Made by a program: the position numbers and the translations under genes. The notes below the pieces were generated by a model. It was not told where the DNA came from. It did not search any database and was given only the letters and a program-made list of their open reading frames with translations. Below, one piece after another: positions 48,801 through 62,139 of a DNA stretch of 64,000 nucleotides. The DNA is from Aphidius gifuensis (Eukaryota > Arthropoda > Insecta > Hymenoptera > Braconidae): positions 24,702,469 through 24,766,468 of the forward strand of contig NC_057790.1 in the NCBI RefSeq assembly GCF_014905175.1. The letters are read 5' to 3'. How positions within the stretch are numbered: the first letter of the stretch is position 1; each line of letters starts with the position of its first letter.

Positions 48801-51800
48801 TGTTATTGATGATGAATGTGTTACTTTAAGATATTCTGTTATTTCTTCAATTGTACCAAATGCCTCAGTTAATTCATTTATTATATTTGGATTACCATTA
48901 CGTATTTGAAATTCAAGTGCACCATTAACAACAGTTGTACCACGAAATTTTTGTGCATCTGATATATGACGTATTATTGCACCATATATTATTTTACGAC
49001 AATTACCAACACATTCACGACATGTTTTTTCATTATTTTCATTAATAGCATCTTCCCATCTATCTGGACACTGTGATATACATGATTTTTTAAATGGTCT
49101 CCATTTTTTATCCTCATCAGTTCTTATTCCATTGTTATTATTATTTATTTCTAAACATTCTTCTTTTGTAAGACAACGTCTTGATAAATATGTATATCTA
49201 TGAAAATGAAAATTGATATTTAATATACATAAATATTTGTTACTATTGAGACAAAAATTAAATACTTACAAATTATCTGGACATTTTTCTACACATTTTT
49301 TATCAATTTCATAATTTTTACAAGTATAACAATCTGTATCATTTGGACCAAAACATTCACCAAGACATTGTGGATGACACGTTGATTTTTGATCAGTTTT
49401 TTGACATTTATTTGATGTCCAACAGTAACCACCTGGACAATGTGCACAGCCTGTAAATTATTAAAAACACCATTAACATTTAAATTTATTTAATAACAGG
49501 TTTTTTTTTTTCTTAAACATTTAGTTGATAAATATTAGGAATTTTATAATAAATAACAACTAATAGTTTTTTTTTTTTTTCGCTGATTTTTGTAAATGAT
49601 AAGACACTATTTATTTTTTATTTCCCCACACCTACTTTGACCTTGTTTAAAGGATAAAATCAACAGTGAAATCTTCGTTGTTTAATATTATTGCTAATTT
49701 AAAATGTATATATATATATTGATGATATTGAAATGCAAATTTTATGACTATAACAAAATACGATATTATCGTTTTAAAAATCGAAAAATAAAAAGAATAA
49801 AAGAGGGATGATAATTATAATTTTAAAAAATGAATTTTAATCGATTATAAGTACGAGGTTAATGTTTATTTCTCTCTATAAATTGCACCTTCTCATGTAC
49901 AGTCTTTGTAGCCGGTACAACTGGATCTTAAAGTTCATCTAAGACGGGTATGATGTACGGGTTCGTTGGCAAGTATACATACCAGCTGCCTTCCATGACC
50001 CGATTTTAAAAGTATATACGACTTTGAAACATCTTTTAAATATCAAAAGTTTTTTTTTTTATCATTGTCAATTAATTCATAAATTTTTTTTTAAACAATT
50101 AAAATAATTACCATCATTTAACAACATAAATTTATCGATTATTATTATCTTTAAAAATGATTAAATTATTCATTTTTTATTCCACTTTTTCAAGTAATAA
50201 TTATCAACATTTTAAAACATAAATTTCATTTAATAATAAGAGTTAGTTATTATTTTTAAAATTATTATGTTGACAATTTAAGTTGATCAGTAAACTGTCA
50301 ATTTATTAACACGATTATTATAATAAATTTGTAATCCAAAGGTTAATTTTTCTACAAATCTTTAAAGATTATGAATAAATGTGACGATTAATTCTCACAG
50401 TAATCCCTCGACAACTTGTGGATACCAATTATTATCCCGTTATTATATGTTTTTTTTTAAATTTTTTTATTTTATTTTTCTAAAAACAATGATTTATGCT
50501 ATGATGTGTTATTTAATTTAATTTTATTTGGTGATTATTTTGATGTTAATATTTCAGTAGTAAAATTTTATAGTTATCCAGCTGTGTAAAGAGATTTATT
50601 AATCAGCTTTTGAACCCGGAAGTATAGACAATTGAATTTAAATCTATGATAAATGAAAAAATTATAATTTTAATATTTAATTTATTATGAAAAGAAATTA
50701 TTAAACTAGATATCAGTAAAAATAAACAAATAATTATGAAAAACATACTTGGACATGAATCAGCTTTTTCAGCAAGCATAATATTATTTTGGATAAAATT
50801 TTCACCAGCAACGACAATTGAACTCCAATCCACAGTATTTGTATAACAAAGTGCTGTATTTTTTTCAATTCTTACACCACCTCGTGATATTCTTTTGAGT
50901 TTACTTAAACCAATCTGTTAAAAATTAATAAATTAATTAAAATAAGATAATTACAAGTCATCATAAATATTACAACTAATTACTAAGAAATAAAAATAAT
51001 ATTAAATAAAGTTATTTTAAATTGAAGTATATTGAGGTTTGACTTAATGGAAAAATAATAAAATTATATAGATTGTTGTCGAATTAAAAAACAAAGTTAT
51101 GGTAATTGACTGTCTACTACTTGAGCTTATTAATATTTAATTCGTTTAAAATTATTAACAACAATTGACCTTATTAATTGACCTGTTGAGATCAAATAAT
51201 TCAACCGAATGATAAGAAACACGCTGATTTTTGCGTGGGAATTATTAAAAAAAAAAAAGTCAACAACATTATATTTTATTAATTTTTATTAAATGTTATT
51301 AATTGACTAATTTATTTATATTTACCTCTTGTAAATTTTGCATTTCATAAACCATAAATGAATAATCAGCAAGTAACGTATGTCCATGAATAATTTCAAG
51401 ATTTGGAAACATATTTCCAATACTTTTTAAATTACTAACACGATACAGCAATAAATATCCAGTTATTTCACGTAATTTTGGAAATGTTATATTATCAAAT
51501 GCTGATGAGTCATTATTTTCAATAAGAACTATTTGTAAAAAACCCTCAATTATTCGACAGCCATATAGACTATCGAAAAATTTAACATCATTTCTAATGT
51601 CCATGTTGTTACATATTTCATCATCTTTCTTTTTTTTTGTTGATGATTTTTTACCACTATCATATTCAAATAATGATTGTCCTGATGTTCCAACACTTTC
51701 ATTGTCATTGCTGCAAATAATAATAATTATTATTATATAACTATTGAAATAAAATAAAAAAATAGAAATAAAAATATTTAATTTAAAATAAATATCATGA

Positions 51801-52047
51801 TATTTTACCTTGAATTTTGTATAGCACGTTTTTTTCTATTTTCATAAATATTTTTATCATCATCTTGATAAATACCTGGATCATAATTATTATCAGATAA
51901 TTTTTTTTGATGATAATTTTGAATTTTATGAATATGTTGATTAAATTTTTGATAATTATCCTGGCCATGAACAATTAATAATTGTTGACAAATAATTATG
52001 AATATTGTCATTGTAGACATCAGCATCAGCTTCTGCATCGTCCTCAT
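45891..52047 (-). CDS. InR: Insulin-like receptor tyrosine kinase
   Basis: Receptor for insulin-like peptides that controls growth, metabolism and ageing. Five coding exons (52047-51809, 51710-51326, 50914-50749, 49450-49270, 49197-45891) give 1425 aa. The last exon alone encodes 1101 residues. Order: signal peptide, basic RKKR near residue 74, L1 (about 113-250), furin-like Cys-rich region (about 255-390), L2 (about 390-510), FnIII repeats, membrane helix (about 1017-1039), NPDY juxtamembrane motif (Tyr1058) and kinase. Kinase landmarks are Gly1082-x-Gly1084, Lys1103, HRDLAARN (Asp1199), DFG (Asp1217) and the activation loop YETDYY (Tyr1225, 1229, 1230). The tail after the kinase is short and lacks the long extension of Drosophila InR. 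FnIII inserts carry Ser/Asn runs at about 742-768 and 882-895. Hymenoptera have more than one InR; I cannot say which this is. Confidence 0.95.
49451..50748 (-). other. Third intron of InR with a G+C-richer island
   Basis: A 1.3-kb phase-1 intron. Most of it is A/T-rich, but 49885-50015 is clearly less so. That island can fold into paired segments: CGGGT (49958-49962) with ACCCG (49998-50002), and inside it GGCA with TGCC. No exon is apparent. The neighbouring intron (50915-51325) is also A/T-rich and empty. Confidence 0.45.
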
Positions 52048-55000
52048 CTTGTCGATTCATGGACACAATTTTAACTTAATTTATTCACTGAGCACTGATG
52101 TTGCTTGTTGTCTCGTTCGTAACACTATATGTCTAACGAATGAGTAATATAGACTTTTGTCCTACCAACTAACTACAAAACTCTTTTACACTTGTATATA
52201 TATTCTTGATTCTTTTACAGAATTTAACACCAACACTTGGATCTTTTGTTTTTTTTTTTTTTTTTTTTCACTTAGATATGACTATGCAATGAAACTCGTA
52301 CAATAAGTCACGTAATTTTAATTCTTTTTCGTTATTTTTTTTTCCTTTTAAAATATCTCTAACAATATTTTTTATATTTTTATTTAAAAGCTTCCTCTTT
52401 TTTGTAGCTCTTTTTTCCTTATATATAAGTATTTTTAACACAATTGTTGTGTGACTTATGAATAAATTTATTTTTATAAATTTTCATACACAAAATATGC
52501 AATTTTACTAAAAATAGTATCGTTATTTATTGATTCAACACAACACACTGGCACTGGGTTAAATTATCATTGAATATTAAATGTTTTCATTGACATAATT
52601 TTTTACAATTCCATTCGATGTTTATTCACTTTTCTGCAATAATACAAACAAAACAATTATTAGTATTTAAAAATTAAATATTAATTTTATTTATTATTTA
52701 GATTTTATATCTATTTCAATGAGGAAATTTTTTATATATTTTTTTTTTTCATATATCTGTGGGAACTATGCTCACTACACATTCACTTCCGTTATTGTAT
52801 CAGTTTAAAATTCGTTCATTCATAATTTCTTGCGATAACAAGCAACTTATATACCAATACCAGTGCACATAGATTGAAAAATAAATTAAACATATATTTT
52901 TTAAAATAAAGAGACCGAAACTTGCAATCCTAGTTTTTTTATAATATATTTTTTTGAGCCTTTTATATGTTTATTATGAATTTTTTTTTAAATTTCTAAC
53001 AAACTTTACGGTTTGTTCTCTTCTTCTTCTTCTTCGACTTGTTCCGCACATATATTTTTCAAGTTATTTGATTTTTTTTTTTTTTTTTAAACGATTTATA
53101 TTCTCATTTATTTTATTTTTTTTCTTTTCCGAGGCTAACTTCCCTTTCCAACAAAAATTAGCTGATAGACGTTGCCATACAAACTATCACGAGGCAAACA
53201 TGTACAATATATTTTTTTATTTTTCATGATTTATCTGTACTAGATATAAGTTTAAACTATATTATAAAATTATTATAAATGAATTATGTCTCATTAAAAT
53301 TATCAATATAATCATGAAGAACAATAAACTATGATTTTTAATTTATTTACTTGTTTACAAAATAAAATTATATTATCTTTTATACTTTAAGTGATAAAAA
53401 AACTAAAAAATTTTCAATGAATCACAAAGCTTCCGTAGTTTATTATTTTTAATCACTAACTATAATAAAATTTATATATTTTTTTCAAATTTTAAATACA
53501 ATTTAAAGTGATAAAAACACAAAACTTCCGGACTATATATGATTTTTAATCACTGATTATAATAAAAGCTACATTTTTTAATTTTACACATCATTTAATA
53601 TGATAAACACTGAGATTAATTATGTTAATAAAAAATAATCTAAAAAAAGAAATTTAATATTTGAAAATAAAATTAAATAAAGCTAACCAAGCATGAGCTT
53701 TGTTATTTTTTTAATTTTTACTAATTAATATCATTCATCATGTGAGAACAAAAAAAGAAAAAAAAAAATTCTACACTTGAACTTGATGAAAGGGAAACAA
53801 CAAATAATTACAACAACAATAACAATAATAATTTATAAGTGATGATTAGATATATTTAATTAATCTTGTGTATCATCAAATGAAAAAAAAATAAAAATAA
53901 ATAACATAAATACAGGTCATGAGAACGGAAATGATTGAGGAGGATTAAGATGTTAAGAAAACTCACACTACGCAATGACTTGTAAAATCGACAACAAATA
54001 AAAAATATAAAAAAAAATGATTTGTGGAAAAAAAAAGATCATAAATACAGTGTATTTATTAAAATTATTATGAGAAAAATTATAGATAAACTCGTTCAAC
54101 TATTTTATATTTTTTTATAAATTCAATGAAAAAAAATCATTGATAATTTGGATGGAGTGTCTTGGTGTTTCTTGAAAAGTAATAATATGCCCACGCGTTC
54201 ATGGTGAATGAACACACAAAATCCAAATGGAGAAATTCAAGAAAAAAAAGTAAAAAAGTAAAAGGGAAATACCATCGAGCCAACAAAGTATACTTCTTCT
54301 TTTTTCCTGGTCTTCATACAACGTGACAAAATAAAAAAAGGGGTAATCGACCGATTTGGATCCAAAGTCTCATCCTCAGATCTCTTTCAACTTGAAGCTA
54401 TTATTATTATTTTATTTGTCAATGATTTTTCTTTAATTTAAATTTATTTGTGACCCATAAAAACATACTGCAAGAAATATACCCAAACAACATTGTATCA
54501 TGATTTTTATTTTATTTTTAAAATACTTTAGAGATAAAAAAAAAATAAATATACAGTACTGATAATATTCGTAAACACGTGTTATTTATAGTCTATATAA
54601 TTTTATATATATATATTTGTTTTTTTTTTTTTTTTCGCCAGAAATTCTTAGTCAAGTGCGTTTTTAATGTCACCACAATAAAATGCCAATAAAAAACAAT
54701 TTCAAGATTACATTATAGTACTAAACAAATGAATAATAAAAATGTAAATAATTATAAATGTTATTTATTTATTTATATTTTTAATATTTTATATAAATAA
54801 ATAATTGTAAGAAATATTTCATTTAGAATTTTTATATATTTAATGAGTTCATTAATTTTAAAAATATTTCGTTTAGAATTTTAGCAAAGCTAATCATCAA
54901 TTAATAATGCGATATTATTTCTTTACTTGACAACTCAATTTTTATATTTTTTTTTCCTTGTTTTATAATTTTTTTACAAGTCACTAAACTCAACAACTTG

Positions 55001-58000
55001 CCTTCACTTCGACATAAACAAAGCTATAATAATGGCGTTACAGCCGGAAGAAGCGGTGAAGAATAAAGTACAAAAAAAAAAAAAAAAGAGTTATTGAAAG
55101 TAAAATAATAAGAAAATAAAAAAAAAGGAAGATTCATAAAAAAAAAAAAAAAAGGAGTATTTGAAACTACGTTATTTTCTGTTGACGCGTAGCGCCACGC
55201 AATATAAAAGTATGAGAAACCGGCAAATTTTGGTCGTAGAATAAAACGACAAAAAATAATAATAATAAAAATTAAAAAACATGAGAAAAGTTGAGCAATA
55301 TACTGTACATACAATATAGAAAGAGATGATGATAAAAGTAAATGCGTAGGACGGGCAAGAAGACCGAAAACGAACGAAAAAAAAAATAAAAAAAAATGTG
55401 CGTCCCGGTGTTTTTGTGTTTGTTGTGAACGCCCGGATGGAAAAGGTCGGTATTGCAGTGAGGCCTGGTATGCGTAAAAAAAAAAAAAAAAAAAAAAAGA
55501 GACATAAAAGAGCCAAATGAAAAACATTAAACTATGTGTCCGACATTTGTGTCACAAACATTTTCACATCACACACAAGTACACCCAACAACAATTTTAT
55601 GGCTAATTTTGTTTTTTTTTATTATTATTAAAAACCAACACACATAAAACAATTGTCAAAATCAAAAAAAAAAAAAAAAATACAATAACAGTACATTTGT
55701 AAACAAAAAAAAAATATAAACAAACATGATTTTTAAATTATGTCAACAGAGTTATTTAATTTCATTAAAGCCCATAAATTTTTGCTGACGAAATTAATAA
55801 CAACTCCATAAAAATACTTTAGTTTTTTAAATTTTTTTTACTCCAAAAAAAAAATAATACTAACAAACATAATAAAAAATATATAAGTCGATTAAACTTG
55901 CTTTTTGTAAACAATAAAACACTTGTAAAATTCACAGTATAATCACAATCACAATGAAAAAAAAAAAAAAAAGCATTAAATCAAAAATTTTCCATGAAAT
56001 TGATAATATAATAACTTCACTTGAAAATTAAATAAACAATAATATATTACTGTTGTTAAATGTAGACACAAATAAAATTGACCGTTGTATGGATTGACTA
56101 AAGTATAAGAGAAGCAGGTTGTCGTATATAAACGTGAAAACATACGCTGGAATTTCGATTATTTTAAAACTACCAACGACTCACGATGCATGTACATGTA
56201 TACTGGGGCTCGTGGCGCACATGCCAGCTCAAAGTATCGTAAAACTCACGCAGCCTGTCGCCAAGATAAAAAAGAGAATGAGGGAGAATTTAAGGAGAAG
56301 GGAAAATAAAAAAAAAAATAAATTCATATATAGATAAAGAAAAGCGAGAGATACCAACATATACATACGCAAATACATATATATATATTTATCATCTTTT
56401 TCTGTTGAGACTTGAGTTACTATACACACTCAATAAAATGTATGCTCACTTGTATCATCCCCTCTCCCACGACCTATTCAAAATATATAAATGTTTTTGT
56501 TATAATATAAGCTGAATAGAATAAAAAAAACAATATATATTTTTTATGATATTGGGACCCTGAAACGCAAAAGCACGCAAAAGAATGACGCGTGCCAAAA
56601 CTTAGGGTGATTTTTTTGTCTTTAATCACCATATAGTATAAAATACGAAGGTTTTTTTTTTATTTAAAAAATAAAAAAAAAAATTGTCTCAGACAGTGCT
56701 GAGGTTAGTCTACTCCAGTATACTCTCCCGGTCGATTCACGGCCGGCGCGAGTCGCGAGTTTACGAGACACCCCTCCTTTTTATTTTATTTTTATTTTAC
56801 CGCCCTGCAATACGTCATGAAGCAAAATATACACATGTATAATTTTTATATATATATTATTTAATATTAATACACACACATGGTTATTTAATTTTTTTTT
56901 TTTTTTAATTTTCACGTAGATGTATGTAGTTGTTAGATGAGGGGGCTTGATGAAAATAAGAGGGAGTTATATATGTAAGAGGGGATATAAATACTGTATA
57001 AAAAGGAAAAAAAAATAAAAAGGGGGGAATAACCCCGCTGACGGAAAGTACGCGTGGCCTCTGCTTTTTTTTTTTTTTCAATAACAATAACAACAACAAC
57101 AACAACAATACTGTATTTAAGATAGACAAAATTCCATTGTAATTAAATTAAAAAAAATTAATTAATTTATAAAATTAAATGAAAAATTGATAATGGTAAA
57201 TTTGATAATTTTTATATAAAAAAAAAATAATTTTATTTGACGGTTAAATTAGGGGAAAAAGATGAATAGAATTTAGGGAAGAAAAAATTGATAATAATAA
57301 TAATAAAAATGCAACACAATATGATGCACTGATGGGTGTAAAATGTGGATTTATTTACGATGAGACGCAAAAGCCAAAAGAAGACTAAAATATATATATG
57401 GAAAATAATATAGTATAGGTATATAGCCATCGCCGAGAGAGCTGCCGTATATTGCGTAGTAAATGCTTGAATGGATTACGTCATTCTGGCGGTTTCACGT
57501 CGTCGTCGTCGTCTTCGTCGGCCGCGGCACCACCATGCTATGTTTACAAGACGGTCCTCCATTACATTTACGATACTACTCTGATACCGACACAATGTTT
57601 GTTTATTATTATTTTTTTTATTTTGCAAAAGATTATATTTCATTTATTATTGTCTTACAATCACGTGGCGATTATGATTAATATATTTATTTATTTTTTT
57701 TTAAATTTTTTTCATTATAGAACCGATTGAATTTAGATTTTAAGAGTATAGAGATAATTTTTGCGAGGTAGAGGGATGATTTTATTGACTTTTGGCGAGT
57801 GCCAATGTTATGGTAGGGAGAAGAAATGAAATTTCTTCTTTTTTAGGGATGCTTAGACGCTAAAGACGCTTACAATATTGTCTGACGCAAAAAAAACTTG
57901 TCAGTTAGGATATTTGATATTATAACACTGTTGTAATTTTAAATATAAACTTTTTTTTTAATCACAAAATATATCTTACACTGTTTTTTAGAACACACTT

Positions 58001-61000
58001 GTTTATTTTTTTTTTTTTATCAACTAATATTTATATAAATTAAAAATAAAAAAAAAACAAAAATTAAAAATAATATTATTGTTATTATTTTAATTAATAA
58101 GTTGAAATATTTATAGACACTATAAAATTTAAATTTTTATTCAATTTATTTGTTATTGCGCAGTTGATGTATATTCAATGATTTTTTAACGACACATCTA
58201 CCCCAGATGATATTTCCGATCGAACTGAATTTCACTAAATATTATATGAAATACAAACTTTAGGGCGTGCGTGACCAGAGGGCTTAACTCCCTCTCACCC
58301 TCCTGATGAACATCGCCCTCTTGTTTTCCTCAACAGTACGCACACATGCGCACCAACATTGTGTATTTTATTTTTTTTTTAAATTTTATTTTATTTGTCT
58401 ATTTTTTTTTGTTTAGTTTAGTTTCCCTTAGATATTTCTTTGCTTTCGTTTCTTGAGATAATACAGAAACATGGCCCTGGCCCTAACATCACCAAAAAAA
58501 AATCTATTGTAATTTCGTTTTGATACTCTTCTCACATAAACCAAAAAATAAAAGATAATAGAAAAAAAAAAAAAAGAAATAAAAATTCTTTCAAATATGT
58601 TTTTCCGCTTTATGTGTCTTTCTCTTTTTTTTTTTTCATGCTTTCATTTTAATTTTATATACCTAAAAATTTGTTGGTCCATTTTACAGGTTTTATACCT
58701 GCATCATACTTTCTTTATAAAAATTTTTTTCTTTCTTTTCCTTTCTTCAACGAATATTTTATTTTAAAAATAAAATATTTTCATATTTTCATGTAGGAAT
58801 TTTATAAATTAATAATCTATTGATTAGTAGTTCCAATAGTTGTCCAATAAAACGACATTATGAAGCGTCTTACAAGTTACAACCTTCATTTTTAGTATAA
58901 AAAAAAATAATTGAGAATATTTTCTCACCATGTTTTATGTCTTATGTTTTTTTAATACATGTTTCTTAAATTTGGAGTTGAAACGTTATTTGGATAATAA
59001 TTTATGAGAGTGTACTAGTCAAATCCAATGAGTTTAAAAATTATACGGTGTAATGTTGTTGACGAGCATGAATAAACAATATTGTTTGTCGATGATTAAA
59101 TCATATATATACGCGAATAACGAGATGCGCACGTCGCGTTATACGAATAAACACTGGACGACGATCCAAGTCAGCTGGTACCAATGCAAAACATAAGCGT
59201 AGCATAACCGGGACCTAAATGCCATTTAATTAGATGAAATTTTCAAATAGTTATTGAAATTTAACAATAAATTCCTTATTTTTTTTTCAAATAATTTTTT
59301 AGTTAAATTTTTGAAAAATATGATTTAAACTTTAATTAGTGTAAATTTTTATTATCTAGATGTGAAATAGTTGATGGAAAAAAAAAATAGAGTAATTTTA
59401 CTAAGGTAGATAAAAGATTCCATTAAACACTAATGATTTATATATTTTTTTTCATCTAGAATATGTTTAAAAGTTTTTTTTTTTCTTCAAGAAACAAAAC
59501 TCAAACTACCCTAATATTTCCAAGAAAAATAATAAAATATAATCTCTTTATTTCTATGATAATTTATGTAGTATTCCTAAATAAATATAAGCCCAATTTC
59601 TCGGAAAAAAATTTTCTTTTTTTTGTATTTTACGAAAAAATTCCAACCTACAATGCAGAGATCTTTTTAGCCATCAATTCAGTAGATATAAAAGTATTTT
59701 TTTTTTTCATCCAATGTCATAAATTTCTTACTTATCAAATGGGAAAATAAAAAATTTAGTTTGTATATGGAAAATCATAAGCGTTGTAGTCACTTTATTT
59801 TAAAAAAAAAATTTAAAAACTACTTGCTTTGTCTTTTTTATCAAATTTCATTAAAAACTTTTCGATGAAAAAAATTTACGTCCATGTCTTTAAATTTTTT
59901 TTCATAATATCTTTATACTTGCTTATATCGTAACAATGAATATCAGTTTTTAAATTGTCTGATGATTAATTTAATTGTCTGTAATAAGCACCTTTAGAAA
60001 ATTATTTAAAAAAAAAAAAAATCAACCCTGCTATTATATACATATTTATCTTTCGATCGTGACATGATGGTTTTTATAAACTCTCTTTTGTTCAAATTTC
60101 GCATCGACTAATTTTTTTTATTACCTGTAATACAGAAAGAAACGCATATTCTATATATAGGAAATAAAAAAAAAAGTATATAAAAGTTAAAAAAAACCCT
60201 TGCTAATGTTTTTGCAAAGATTATTGTTATATTTATGTTTTTTTTTTTTTGATAATAAAATGAGTAACCAACGAAACATAGTAAATTGATATGTCGTTGT
60301 TGATGATTATGATTATCAATGACCCAACATTTAACACAATAACAATTATAAAATAAATTATATCGAATTTCATTTAAACTGTGTCATTTGTGGGCATTGT
60401 TATGTATACAAATAAAATATATAAATATACATACGACCAACTTTTGATTGTACATTATCCGAGGTCTGGAACGAAATCTAAAAACAATCACAGGTCAGTG
60501 TTTTTCGAAGAAATTGAATAAAACTAAAAATAAATATATTGAAAATAATATAATTATATACACTTGGTGACTTTTAATATTTGGGTCGAGTTTTATTTTT
60601 CTCGGATGTGATAAATATCACATTATAATTTTATTTTATCAATATTATCCGCAAGCAAATGTTATTGACTCAGCAGGTTTACTTTGAAACTAATATCCAT
60701 TTAACAAAATATTTTTTATTTATATAAAATATAACACGCACATAAGTATTTGCAATCAATTTCAATATTTAAAAAAAAGAAATTATAATTTATTTAATAT
60801 ATCTGCAATTATAAATCACGTTTTATTTAAATTTCAAATAAATCGCATTTCTTATACGAGTGTCATTACGTTAATATCATTTTCACATTTAATTCTATAA
60901 ATTTATATTTTACCACTGATAAAAATTATAAGAAATGTTGAATTATAAGCTTGTTATATATTTATAAAATTTATTTAAAAAATTTTTAACATAATTTTAT

Positions 61001-61218
61001 TTGGTTGTCAACGATTCAGCAACCATAACTGATTAAAAAATTTATTGATAAAAATATACAACTCATCTGAAATAAAATAATCTTATCATAATTGAATTTA
61101 AAATATTTTTTTTTCAAATAATCAATTTCTATTATAGGTAATTTAATATTATTACTATTTTCAAATAATATTATCATTTGAAGTGTAATAAAATCTTAAA
61201 CTTTACACAAATGCAAAC
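52048..61218. other. InR upstream region, no coding exons recognised
   Basis: About 9 kb without a credible coding frame. It probably holds the InR promoter and 5'UTR exons. Islands richer in CpG stand out: 56727-56766 (CCGGTCGATTCACGG, GCGCGAGTCGCGAG), 57478-57540 with a (CGT)n run, 58262-58345, and 59125-59215. A forkhead-like palindrome lies at 59074-59087. Homopolymer runs are very common between 52.2 and 58.1 kb, and an (AAC)n run lies near 57085-57110. Confidence 0.5.
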
Positions 61219-61220
61219 TA

Positions 61221-62139
61221 CACTGTTAAAAATAAACGGAAATTTCCAACATGTTTCGTGTACATTTTGATGTAAAATTACATTTTTTGTGCTGTAAACT
61301 ACAATTCATGCACAATCCTGTAAATTTACAGTGAAAAAAATAGAATTTTAATGTAAATTTACATCACAAATCAACTACTGTAGTGTAAATTTGAAATATT
61401 ATGTGTATTACTACAACTTTACTGTACATTTAGAAAAAAAAACATGGAATTTCATGCACATTTCAAGTACGTTATGCACTAAAATTCCAGTACTGAACGT
61501 AAAATTTCAAGTTTGGGTACTGTAATTTTAAATCATGCATGATATTTTTTATCCCGGGCTGTCCTGTAATTTTCAAGTAAGATGCTAGGATTTTAATGCA
61601 CAGTACTAGAAAACCATTTCCAATACTGTACAGTAATTTTAATCTAAGACGCTAAGTTTCCTTAATCTCTCAACAAAAAAAACTTCATTTTACAAGTCAC
61701 CCCGATGGTGCAGTGGTTGAGCGCTCGGTTTTAGAATCAGTTAGATAGTTAGGCATGTAGGTTCGAGTCCTCTTAGAGTCATTTCCATTAATTTACTATG
61801 TCACAAAAATTGTTATGTAAACGCTCCACAAATTTTTTTGGAAAATAAGTCCATGCAAATTTTTAGCATTTTACTCGAAAATTACACTACAATAGTAGAA
61901 ATGGTTTTCCGGTACTGTGCAGTAAAATCCCAGCGTCATACTGGAAAATTACACTACAGTAGTGGAAATATTTTTTCTAACTGTGCATTAAAATCCCAGC
62001 ATCTTACTCGAAAATTACACTACAGTAGTGGAAATGATTTTCTTGTACCATGTACAAGAAAACGAGTTAGTGTACATGTACTTGTACAACTGCTCCCTGT
62101 ACATGTACAGTAAACTTCGGACTGACATTTTTAACAGTG
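61221..62139. mobile_element. Foldback/MITE-like element with TA target duplication and tRNA-like core
   Basis: The termini are a perfect 13-bp inverted repeat, CACTGTTAAAAAT at 61221-61233 and ATTTTTAACAGTG at 62127-62139, flanked on both sides by TA. Inside, the two halves are inverted copies of one another over longer stretches: about 36 of 40 bases match between 61566-61605 and the reverse complement of 61979-62018. The right arm holds three tandem copies of a unit of about 66 bp (about 61871-62048) containing ATTACACTACAGTAGT. The centre (61697-61780) looks like part of a tRNA gene. No transposase frame is present, so it would be non-autonomous. TA duplication points to the Tc1/mariner-like superfamilies but does not prove it. 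Confidence 0.75.
61697..61780 (+). pseudogene. tRNA-like sequence (tRNA pseudogene or SINE head) within the foldback element
   Basis: It has a recognisable A box (TGGTGCAGTGGTTGAG, from 61707) and a near-perfect B box (GGTTCGAGTCC at 61760-61770). The acceptor stem does not pair cleanly and the region between the boxes is too irregular for a normal anticodon arm. The amino-acid type cannot be assigned. No pol III terminator follows directly. Confidence 0.55.

Noticed and set aside
55024..55527. 167-codon minus-strand frame rich in Phe
   Set aside because: Low-complexity translation of poly-A runs; three overlapping frames in the same stretch are equally open.
57452..57730. Plus-strand frame with a poly-Ser run from the (CGT)n repeat
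   Set aside because: The run is a microsatellite translation, the downstream part is low complexity, and no splice partners are evident.
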